A stretch of 64,000 nucleotides of DNA from Halolamina rubra. Its GTDB lineage: Archaea > Halobacteriota > Halobacteria > Halobacteriales > Haloferacaceae. The stretch is from assembly GCF_000739555.1 (NCBI RefSeq), contig NZ_BBJN01000023.1, forward strand, positions 1-64,000, in the 5' to 3' direction. Position 1 is the stretch's first letter. Each line of letters begins with the position of its first letter. Shown piece by piece: positions 51,910 through 64,000 of this stretch. Position numbers and translations under genes: made by a program. The notes beneath the pieces were generated by a model. That model searched no databases and was not told the DNA's origin. It saw only the letters and a program-made list of their open reading frames with translations.

Positions 51910-53153
51910 TGCGCGAGCTTCTCCGGGAACGGGGGTTCGCAGCGCTCTGGCTCGCACAGCTGATCACCCGGATCGGCGACAGCATCCACGAGATCGCGCT
52001 GATCTGGATCGTCTACGAGGTGACCGGCGACCCGCGGCTCGTCACGGTCGTCGCGCTGGCGAGTTTCACGCCGGGGTTGCTCCTCTCGATCCCGGCCGGG
52101 GTGGTCGTCGACCGCGTCAACCGGAAGTACCTCCTCGTCGCGACGGAGGCGTTCCGCGGAGTGGTGACGCTCTCGATCCCGTTCGTGGGCGAGGGGCCGT
52201 ATCTCGTCCCGGTCGTCGTCGCCGTCGCGCTGATCGCGAGCACGATGGAGACGTTGTTCGGGCCCGCTCAGCAGGCGATGATCCCGCGGCTGGTCTCGAA
52301 GGGCGACCTCGACGCCGCGAACTCGCTGAACAACCTCACGCTGTCGACCTCCCGGTTGTTCTACGCGCTCGGCGGGGTGATCGTCGGATTCGGCGGCTCC
52401 TTCCTCGCGTTCTACATCAACGCCGGGACGTTCCTGCTCTCGGCGCTGGTGTTGCTCGCAGTCCCCGCCGCCGCGGGCGTGCCCGAGCGCGTGGCGGACG
52501 ACGGGAGCGAGTCGCCCTCCCTGCTCGCGGAGGCCCGTGCGGGGATCGAGTTCGTCCGCGCGAGCCCGGCGCTGCTCTCGGTGATCGCGATGGGCGTGTT
52601 CGTCGACTTCGCGTTCGTCCCGCTGGTGGTCGTGCTCCCGATATTCGCGGCCCTCGTGATCGGCGGTGGGAGCGTGACCTACGGCTTCCTGCTCGGGTCG
52701 TACTTCGCGGGGACGCTCGTCGGGAACCTCCTGATCGGGCCGGTCCGGGAGGTCGTCGACGCCCGCCGCGGCGCCGTCATGGTCGCCGCGACCGTGTTCA
52801 CCGGCGCCAGTCTCGCGGTCGCTGCGGTGCTCCCCACGGTCGTCTCGTTCCCGCTGGCGGCCGCCTGCGCCGGGATGGCACTCGCCGGCGGCGCGAACCC
52901 GTTCCTGAACGTCCCACTGACGACGTACATCCAGGCGACCGTCGCCGACGACCAGCGCGGGAAGGTGCTGTCGGTCATGCGGCTGGGGATCACCGGCGCG
53001 GCGCCGATCGGGATCGCACTCGCCGGGCCGCTCGTCGAGGCGTTCGGCCCCGTCGCGGTACTGCTCGGGATGGCCGCGATCGTCGTCGCCGCCGGCGCGA
53101 GCGGGCTTGCGACGCCGCTGATCCGGATCGGCTCGGTCCACGCTCCGGACTGA
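51909..53153 (+). CDS. MFS transporter, drug/efflux type
   Basis: 414 residues from the ATG at 51909, translationally coupled to the TetR gene. About 12 helices; the first reads FAALWLAQLITRIGDSIHEI, then PAGVVVDRVNRKYLLV with the MFS loop motif, and a central acidic loop (PERVADDGSESPSLLAEA). Sequence order and coupling to a TetR repressor favour an efflux pump; the substrate is unknown. No signal peptide. Confidence 0.88.
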   Translation: MRELLRERGFAALWLAQLITRIGDSIHEIALIWIVYEVTGDPRLVTVVALASFTPGLLLSIPAGVVVDRVNRKYLLVATEAFRGVVTLSIPFVGEGPYLVPVVVAVALIASTMETLFGPAQQAMIPRLVSKGDLDAANSLNNLTLSTSRLFYALGGVIVGFGGSFLAFYINAGTFLLSALVLLAVPAAAGVPERVADDGSESPSLLAEARAGIEFVRASPALLSVIAMGVFVDFAFVPLVVVLPIFAALVIGGGSVTYGFLLGSYFAGTLVGNLLIGPVREVVDARRGAVMVAATVFTGASLAVAAVLPTVVSFPLAAACAGMALAGGANPFLNVPLTTYIQATVADDQRGKVLSVMRLGITGAAPIGIALAGPLVEAFGPVAVLLGMAAIVVAAGASGLATPLIRIGSVHAPD

Positions 53154-53271
53154 CGGGCCGGACCGTCGAACACCCGACAACGGGAACAGCGTCCGCAATT
53201 CGCAAAATTTCTGCATTGTCCCGCCGTCGTCGACGCTGGAGGAACTGAAAACGGCGAAGAAGTGGAGGGCG

Positions 53272-57884
<4,613 letters not shown>

Positions 57885-57978
57885 TTATCGACGCCACCGG
57901 GAGCGCGTCGACGACGGTAGCCCGCCGCTAAACCAGTCGCCGGCACGAAGTTTCAGTTCCACCGAGCTACGAAAGGGA

Positions 57979-57985
57979 CTTTACG
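57979..57985 (+). promoter_or_regulatory. TATA-like box of top6B
   Basis: CTTTACG, 27-33 bases before the ATG at 58012, consistent with a leaderless or very short leader transcript. Confidence 0.5.
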
Positions 57986-58011
57986 TGGCCGCCGGGTAGG
58001 CCACCTACAGA

Positions 58012-60480
58012 ATGACCTCGCAGCAGACGACACTCGGCGAGGGCGCCACCACGGCCGAGGAGCTGGCCGAGGGGCAACGCGAGATCTCGATCGCCGAGTT
58101 CTTCGAGAAGAACAAACACATGCTCGGGTTCGACTCGGGCGCCCGGGGGCTGGTGACGGCCGTGAAGGAGGCCGTCGACAACGCCCTCGACGCGACCGAG
58201 GAGGCCGGCATCCGCCCGGACATCTACGTGGAGATCCGGGAGGTCGGCGACTACTACCGGCTCGTCGTCGAGGACAACGGCCCCGGGATCACGAAGGAAC
58301 AGCTCCCCAAAGTGTTCGGGAAGCTGCTGTACGGCTCCCGGTTCCACAAGCGCGAGCAGAGCCGCGGGCAGCAGGGGATCGGGATCTCCGCGGCCGTGCT
58401 GTACTCACAGCTCACCTCCGGCAAGCCCGCGAAGATCACCTCCAGAACCGAGGGGAGCGCCCAGGCGGAGTACTTCGAGCTCATCATCGACACCGACACC
58501 AACGAGCCCGAGATCGGCACCGCCGAGACCACCTCCTGGGACCGCAGCCACGGCACCCGCATCGAGCTGGAGATGGAGGCCAACATGCGGGCCCGCAACC
58601 AGCTCCACGACTACATCAAACACACCGCGGTCGTCAACCCCCACGCCCGGATCGAGCTCCGGGAGCCGGGGCTCGACGAGCCGCTGAAGTTCGAGCGCGC
58701 GACCGACCAGCTCCCCGCAGAGACGGAGGAGATCCGACCCCACCCCCACGGCGTCGAACTGGGGACGCTGATCAAGATGCTCGACGCGACGGATTCGTAC
58801 TCCGTCTCCGGGTTCATGCAGGAGGAGTTCACCCGCGTCGGCAAGAAGACCGCCGACAGCGTGCTCGACAGCTTCCGGGACCGCCACTTCGGCCGGGAGC
58901 TCGGCTGGCCCGCTCGCAACGGCGCCCCCAGCGCCGACGTGGCGGCGGCGATCGAGGGCGCCCTCCGCGAGGCGGTGTCGAACAAGGGCGCCGACGCGAC
59001 GGACACGTTCGCCGAACGGATCGCCAACAGCCTGACCGAGCGCGAGCGGACGACGTACTCCCAGCTCGTCGACATCGTCGCCACCGTCGCCGACGAGGTG
59101 GGGACCGACACGGGCAAGACGTTCGGCGCGACGGTCCGGGAGAACGCAGTCGCGGCGGCGTGGGGCGAGCTCACGAAGTTCGGTGCGGGCGACGCCGCGG
59201 ATAACGGCGAGGACGCCGACCTCGACCGGCTCACCCCGACGCTGTACGAGCTCGTCGACGACGCCACCTCGACGCGGAAGGACGACGCCGCGGTCCACGG
59301 GCTGGCCGAACGGCTGGCCGAGCGGTTCGTCGCGCTTGGCGACGACGACGAGCCGAACCGGATGCGGCTCACCCTCGACGACCTGACGACGCTGGTCCAC
59401 GAGGCCGCCGACACCACCGAGGAGTACGACGACGAGACGTTCGGCGACACCGCCCGCGAGAACGTCGTCGAGGCGCTCTGGTCGCGGATGGTGACGGTGC
59501 CGGACGACCCGCCGAACGTGAACGAGATCGCCGGCGACCGCGACACCGCCTCCGAGCTGCTCGAGGCGATGCGGGAGACCGACATCCTCTCGCCGCCGAC
59601 GGACTGTCTCGCGCCGATCACGGCCGAGCTGGTCGAGGCCGGCCTGCGCAAGGAGTACGACGCCGACTTCTACGCCGCCTCGACCCGCGACGCCGAGGTC
59701 CACGGCGGCGACCCGTTCGTCGTCGAGGCCGGCATCGCCTACGGCGGCGAGATCCCAGCCGACGGGAACGTCGACCTGCTGCGCTTCGCGAACCGCGTGC
59801 CGCTCGTCTACCAGCGCGGCGCGTGTGCGACGACGAACGTCGTCAAGCGCATCGGCTGGCGCAACTACGGGCTGGATCAGCCCGGCGGGTCGGGGATGCC
59901 CTCCGGCCCGGCGGTCATCTCGATCCACGTCGCCTCGACGAACGTCCCGTTCACCAGCGAGTCGAAGGACGCGCTGGCGTCGGTGCCGGAGATCGAGGAC
60001 GAGATCGAGCTCGCGATCCGCGAGGCCGCCCGCGAGCTCAAGTCCTACCTCAACAAGCGCCGCTCGATGGCCAAGCGCCGGGAGAAACAGGACGTGCTGG
60101 GCCGCATCCTCCCGCAGATGGCCGAGAAGGTCGCCGAAGTCACCGGCCGCCAACACCCCGACATCGAGGGGGCGATGGCCCGGATCATGAACAACGTCGG
60201 CGTCGACCGCGAGCGCGACGGCGAGTCGGTGACCCTGCGGGTCGAGAACCACTCCGACCGCAGTGAGAGCCTGGAGATCACCGAGATCGTCTCCGCCGAG
60301 CCCGAGGGGCTGCCGGACGGCGTCGAGCCGATCGAGATGGACGGCGAGTGGTTCGTCAACTGGCACCCCGAGGTGGGGTCGGGCGAGACGGTCGAACTGG
60401 AGTACAGCCTGCCGACTGACGCCGACGCCGACGCCACCGTCGACGGCGTCGACGACGAGAAACTCACGGTGAACGCATGA
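58012..60480 (+). CDS. top6B: DNA topoisomerase VI subunit B
   Basis: 822 residues. The GHKL ATPase has [16 protein letters not shown] (N-box), [12 protein letters not shown] and [21 protein letters not shown] linker H2TH-like region and transducer follow. The protein is longer than the Sulfolobus form (about 530) because of an insert around residues 290-510 (SEQ-rich in helix repeats), as in other haloarchaea. With Top6A it relaxes and decatenates DNA in an ATP-dependent way. The stop overlaps the top6A start (ATGA). Confidence 0.95.
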   Translation: MTSQQTTLGEGATTAEELAEGQREISIAEFFEKNKHMLGFDSGARGLVTAVKEAVDNALDATEEAGIRPDIYVEIREVGDYYRLVVEDNGPGITKEQLPKVFGKLLYGSRFHKREQSRGQQGIGISAAVLYSQLTSGKPAKITSRTEGSAQAEYFELIIDTDTNEPEIGTAETTSWDRSHGTRIELEMEANMRARNQLHDYIKHTAVVNPHARIELREPGLDEPLKFERATDQLPAETEEIRPHPHGVELGTLIKMLDATDSYSVSGFMQEEFTRVGKKTADSVLDSFRDRHFGRELGWPARNGAPSADVAAAIEGALREAVSNKGADATDTFAERIANSLTERERTTYSQLVDIVATVADEVGTDTGKTFGATVRENAVAAAWGELTKFGAGDAADNGEDADLDRLTPTLYELVDDATSTRKDDAAVHGLAERLAERFVALGDDDEPNRMRLTLDDLTTLVHEAADTTEEYDDETFGDTARENVVEALWSRMVTVPDDPPNVNEIAGDRDTASELLEAMRETDILSPPTDCLAPITAELVEAGLRKEYDADFYAASTRDAEVHGGDPFVVEAGIAYGGEIPADGNVDLLRFANRVPLVYQRGACATTNVVKRIGWRNYGLDQPGGSGMPSGPAVISIHVASTNVPFTSESKDALASVPEIEDEIELAIREAARELKSYLNKRRSMAKRREKQDVLGRILPQMAEKVAEVTGRQHPDIEGAMARIMNNVGVDRERDGESVTLRVENHSDRSESLEITEIVSAEPEGLPDGVEPIEMDGEWFVNWHPEVGSGETVELEYSLPTDADADATVDGVDDEKLTVNA

Positions 60481-61574
60481 GCACAGAGGACACCACCGAC
60501 GCGGAGGCACGGGAACAGCTGATCGACCTGGCCGCGGAGTTCTACGACCAGTTCGCGGCCGGCGAGATCCCCCGGATGGAGCTGCCGACCCGGACGAAGA
60601 GCAACATCGAGTACGACCCAGAGAAGAGCGTCTGGGTGTACGGCGACCGCAAGTCGACCCGGACGGCCAACTCCGTCAGCGGCGCGCGGAAGCTACTCAA
60701 GGCCGCCTACACCATCGAGTTCCTCGCGAACCAGCTCGACCAGGATCGCTCCTCGACGCTGCGAGAGCTCTACTACCTCTCCGAGTCCTGGGACAACGAG
60801 GAGGCCCAGTTCAACGGCCAGGACGAGTCGAACAACCTCGTCGAGGACCTCGAGATCATCACGGGCGTCACCCGCGAGGACTTCCACATGCGGCCCGAGG
60901 AGTCCGGCGCGACGCTGATGGGCCCGCTGGAGCTCCGCGAGCAGACCCGCAGAGGCGAACGCGAGATCCACTGCCAGCTCGACGTGGGCGAGGGCGGCTA
61001 CCAGATCCCGAACAACCCGGACACGATCGAGTTCCTGGACCACGACATCGACTTCGTGATGTGCGTGGAGACGGGTGGGATGCGGGACCGCCTGATCGAG
61101 AACGGGTTCGACGACGAGTACAACTGCCTGATCGTCCACCTGAAGGGCCAGCCCGCACGGGCGACCCGCCGCATCACGAAGCGGCTCCGCGACGAGCTCG
61201 GCCTGCCGGTGCTGGTGTTCTGTGACGGCGACCCGTGGTCCTACCGGATCTACGGCTCCGTCGCGTACGGTTCGATCAAGTCCGCCCACCTCTCGGAGTA
61301 TCTCGCGACGCCGGAGGCGGAGTACGTGGGGATCCGCCCGCAGGACATCGTCGACTACGACCTGCCGACGGACCCGCTGTCGGACTCGGACGTGAACGCC
61401 CTGGAGTCCGAACTCGACGACCCGCGCTTCCAGACGGAGTTCTGGGAGGAGCAGATCGAGCTCCAGCTCGACATCGGGAAGAAGGCCGAGCAGCAGGCGC
61501 TGGCCTCCCGCGGGCTGGACTTCGTGACCGACACGTACCTGCCGGAGCGCCTCGAGGAGATGGGCGTCCTGTAG
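60477..61574 (+). CDS. top6A: DNA topoisomerase VI subunit A
   Basis: 365 residues. The catalytic Tyr lies in [11 protein letters not shown] (Y99 or Y100), and the TOPRIM metal residues are in [11 protein letters not shown] and [13 protein letters not shown]. Related to Spo11. The ATG at 60477 overlaps the top6B stop, so both subunits are made together. Length is standard. Confidence 0.96.
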   Translation: MSTEDTTDAEAREQLIDLAAEFYDQFAAGEIPRMELPTRTKSNIEYDPEKSVWVYGDRKSTRTANSVSGARKLLKAAYTIEFLANQLDQDRSSTLRELYYLSESWDNEEAQFNGQDESNNLVEDLEIITGVTREDFHMRPEESGATLMGPLELREQTRRGEREIHCQLDVGEGGYQIPNNPDTIEFLDHDIDFVMCVETGGMRDRLIENGFDDEYNCLIVHLKGQPARATRRITKRLRDELGLPVLVFCDGDPWSYRIYGSVAYGSIKSAHLSEYLATPEAEYVGIRPQDIVDYDLPTDPLSDSDVNALESELDDPRFQTEFWEEQIELQLDIGKKAEQQALASRGLDFVTDTYLPERLEEMGVL

Positions 61575-61630
61575 CCGGCGGTTCTCCCCGGTACGTTTCC
61601 GCTTTTCCCGTTCCCCGACCAGCCTGGGGT

Positions 61631-62766
61631 ATGCAGTTCCCCGACCCACACGACGAGGGCGGCTTCGACCACGTCGACCCCGAACAGGCCGGCATCGACG
61701 CCGACGCCGTCGATGAGGCGGTGACGTTCCACCTCACCCACGGCACGCCCGACGACACCGTCGAGTACCACATGCCCGACCTCGAACCGTTCGACGAGAC
61801 CGAGGGCGAGCTCGGCGGCTTCCTCGGCCCGGTTCCGGACCGCCGCGGCGGCCGGCCGGGATGATCCTGAAGAGCGGCCGCGTCGTCGCCGAGTGGGGCG
61901 ACACCGAGCGCGTCGACCACTGCTTCTCCTGTGCCAAATCGTTCCTGAGCGTCGTCGGCGGCGTCGCGTGGGACCAGGGGCGGTTCGAGCTGGGCGACCG
62001 CGTCGCCGACGACGTCGACGACGGCGGGTTCGACAGCGACCACAACGCGAAGATCACCTGGGAACAACTCTTCCAGCAGACCTCCGAGTGGGAGGGCGAG
62101 CTGTTCGACCGGCCGGACAGCGTCGACCGCAACCGCGGGGTTGGCAAAACCGACGGCCCGGGGAAAGACCAACCGCGGGAGCTCGAGGAGCCCGGAACGT
62201 TCTGGGAGTACAACGACGTGCGGATCAACCGGCTCGCGCTCTCGCTGCTGCGGCTGCACGCCAAACCGCTGCCCCGCGTGCTCGCCCACGAGGTGATGGA
62301 CCCCATCGGCGCCTCCCGGACCTGGGAGTGGCACGGCTACTACAACTCCAAAGTCGACGTGGAGGGGACGACGATGGAGTCGGTCTCCGGCGGCGGCCAC
62401 TGGGGCGGCGGGTTCTGGTCGTCGACGAAGGATCTGGCGCGGGCGGGCCACCTCATGCTCAACGACGGCGAGTGGGACGGGAAGCGACTGCTGAGCGAGG
62501 CGTGGGTCGAGCGGGCCACCGACCCCTGCGACGTGTACGAGAACTACGGCTACCTGCTCTGGCTCAACACGAACCGGACGTTGTGGCCCTCGGCGCCGGA
62601 GTCCGCCTACGCCTTCCTCGGCCACGGGCAGAACGTCGTCTGGATCGATCCCGAGCACGAACTCGTGGTCGTGCTGCGCTGGCTCGACCTCGCGGACGAC
62701 CGCGACGAGCGGGAGGATCAGGTGAACCAGGATCGCTTCCTCGAGAAGCTGCTGGCCGGGGTCTGA
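61631..62766 (+). pseudogene. beta-lactamase-family serine hydrolase with one-base frameshift
   Basis: Two frames join into about 378 residues. The N-terminal frame starts MQFPDPHDEGGFDHVDPEQA and ends at GGRPG; the second frame, from 61861, has ILKSGRVVAEWGDTERVDH with SCAK (S100-x-x-K103), the nucleophile motif, WEYNDVRINRLAL as the Tyr motif and later LGHGQNVVWI. Near 61860 one G is missing (CCGGG then ATG); adding it makes one protein. The family hydrolyses esters or beta-lactams. The second half alone could start at its ATG, but it would lack the normal N-terminus. Break probably a sequencing error. Confidence 0.75.
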
Positions 62767-62830
62767 CTCCGGCGGGACCACCCACGAGCGAACGACAGCC
62801 TTACGCTCCGGAGTCCAGAACCACGGGGGT

Positions 62831-63640
62831 ATGTCCGACGCGTCCGACGAGATGCAGTACCACGTCGAGCTCGAGCCCGGCGACGTCGCCGACAGCGTCC
62901 TGCTCCCGGGCGACCCCGAGCGCCTCGAGAAGATCACGCCGCTGTGGGACGACCACGAGGAGGTCGCCCACCACCGCGAGTACCGCACGGCGACGGGGCG
63001 CTACGACGGCGCCGACATCTCGGTCACGTCGACGGGGATCGGCTCGCCGTCGGCGGCGATCGCCGTCGAGGAGCTCGCCCGCGTCGGCGCGGACACGTTC
63101 ATCCGCGTCGGCTCCTGTGGCGCGATCCAGCCAGAGATGGACGTGGGCGATCTGGTCATCACCCGCGGCGCCGTCCGTCAGGAGGGGACGAGCAAGGAGT
63201 ACGTCCGGGAGGACTACCCCGCCGTCGCCGACGAGGAGGTCGTCTCCGCCCTGATCGCCGCCGCCGAGCGGCTGGGCCACGACTACCACGTCGGCCTGAC
63301 GATGTCCGCGGACTCGTTCTACGCCGGCCAGGGCCGCGAGGGGTTCGACGGGTTCGAGGCCGCCGGCAGCGAGGACCTGGTCGAGGACCTGAAGGAAGCG
63401 AACGTGCTCAACATCGAGATGGAGACCGCCGCCATCTGCACGCTGGCGAACGTCTACGGCCTGCGGGCGGGTGCGGTCTGTTCCGTCTTCGCGAACCGGA
63501 CCACCGGCGAGTTCATGACCGAGGGCGAGTCCGTCGCCGCCGAGACGGCGAGCCTGGCGGTGAAGCTGCTCGCGAAGATGGACGAAGTGAAGGAAGCGGC
63601 CGGCGCGGACCGCTGGCACGCCGGTCTGAGCCTGGAGTAG
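62831..63640 (+). CDS. uridine phosphorylase-like nucleoside phosphorylase
   Basis: 269 residues. VLLPGDPERLEKI, GSCGAIQPEMDVGDLVI and the active-site NIEMETAAICTLANV are the purine/uridine phosphorylase family signatures. It would cleave a nucleoside with phosphate to a base and pentose 1-phosphate, in pyrimidine or purine salvage. The wording is nearest to Udp; the substrate (uridine or purine) is not certain. Start at the ATG at 62831, 64 bases after the hydrolase. Confidence 0.88.
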   Translation: MSDASDEMQYHVELEPGDVADSVLLPGDPERLEKITPLWDDHEEVAHHREYRTATGRYDGADISVTSTGIGSPSAAIAVEELARVGADTFIRVGSCGAIQPEMDVGDLVITRGAVRQEGTSKEYVREDYPAVADEEVVSALIAAAERLGHDYHVGLTMSADSFYAGQGREGFDGFEAAGSEDLVEDLKEANVLNIEMETAAICTLANVYGLRAGAVCSVFANRTTGEFMTEGESVAAETASLAVKLLAKMDEVKEAAGADRWHAGLSLE

Positions 63641-63653
63641 TCGCTGGCGCGCC

Positions 63654-64000
63654 TCACCGTGCGACCGCCCAGAACCGCACACTCTGGGGAATTTCCCACA
63701 TGACGTCGGGCGAGTCGCTCTCCTCGGGCTCGTTCTGTTCGACTTCGTGGTTGTGGTGTTCGAGCAGCCGTCGGACCTCGAACCCGGCGTCGACGAGCCC
63801 GTTGTGGAGCTCGGCGACGGGGCGGTCGAACACGGTCAGCAGCTCCTCGTACTCCTCGCGGATCTCGATCTCCCGCGGGCCGGCGTCGACGTAACTCTCC
63901 TCGAGGGTCCGCGTCTCCGGGTCCAGCGCCTCGTGCAGCGGATGCATCACGCTGAACACGAACACGCCGCCCTCGCGGAGCACCCGGTGGGCCTCCGCGA
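63654..64000 (-). CDS. class I SAM-dependent methyltransferase, C-terminal part
   Basis: Partial: the frame is open to the right edge. Visible residues: AEAHRVLREGGVFVFSVMHP, the typical strand and loop after the methyltransferase core, and the end LLEHHNHEVEQNEPEESDSP then VMWEIPQSVRFWAVAR. The SAM-binding GxGxG is outside the window. Substrate unknown. It converges with the phosphorylase gene (13 bases between). Confidence 0.75.
   Translation of the reverse strand, partial: AEAHRVLREGGVFVFSVMHPLHEALDPETRTLEESYVDAGPREIEIREEYEELLTVFDRPVAELHNGLVDAGFEVRRLLEHHNHEVEQNEPEESDSPDVMWEIPQSVRFWAVAR

Noticed and set aside
61861-62766. Short independent hydrolase starting at the ATG at 61861
   Set aside because: The preceding frame has the expected N-terminal part of the same family and joins after adding one base.

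Overview
The window is a 64 kb stretch of a haloarchaeal (class Halobacteria) chromosome. The evidence is very high G+C with G/C-rich third codon positions, strongly acidic Asp/Glu-rich proteins, short or absent 5' leaders with TATA-like boxes about 25-35 bases before start codons, and several protein families known mainly from haloarchaea. Bacterial-type gyrase (GyrB/GyrA) sits beside archaeal topoisomerase VI, which is also typical. I cannot name the genus from the sequence alone. Gene density is high. Only one gap exceeds 300 bases: 57672-58011, between gyrB and top6B.

Layout. 1-10.9 kb: end of a CobW-type metallochaperone, a small zinc-ribbon protein, a D-2-hydroxyacid dehydrogenase, a cysteine synthase-like enzyme, a geranylgeranyl reductase-family flavoprotein, an AbgA-like M20 amidohydrolase, an NhaC antiporter, a uS10-like protein, a Nudix hydrolase, a DUF5787-like protein and tRNA-Gly. 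11-20.6 kb: thioredoxin-reductase-like gene (frameshifted), MBL hydrolase, membrane J-domain protein, uracil-DNA-glycosylase-like protein, MFS and BCCT transporters, HD hydrolase, peroxiredoxin and TatA. 20.6-22.7 kb: tRNA-Arg followed by two degenerate copies of its 3' end, a Tat-exported beta-helix protein and an Lrp-TRASH regulator. 22.8-33 kb: a type IV pilus-like operon (ATPase with a huge acidic tail, PilC-like membrane platform, then five small membrane-anchored pilin-like proteins). 33-42.6 kb: regulator, CoaD, TFB-like fragment, thioesterase, a D-lactate dehydrogenase-type fusion, a frameshifted aminotransferase, and a divergent nuclease/helicase pair. 42.6-48 kb: grpE, dnaK, an arginine deiminase-family gene and dnaJ. 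48-53.2 kb: cupin, an AMP-ligase fragment, acetyl-CoA synthetase-like gene and a TetR-MFS efflux pair with paired operators. 53.2-61.6 kb: gyrB-gyrA divergent from top6B-top6A. 61.6-64 kb: frameshifted beta-lactamase-family hydrolase, uridine phosphorylase and the end of a methyltransferase.

The most coherent multi-gene system is the pilus-like operon at 22815-32981. Its last gene carries two apparent one-base frameshifts. Across the window, four genes carry five such breaks, and each is repaired by adding one base, in G/C-rich sequence. This looks more like residual sequencing error than decay of four unrelated genes.
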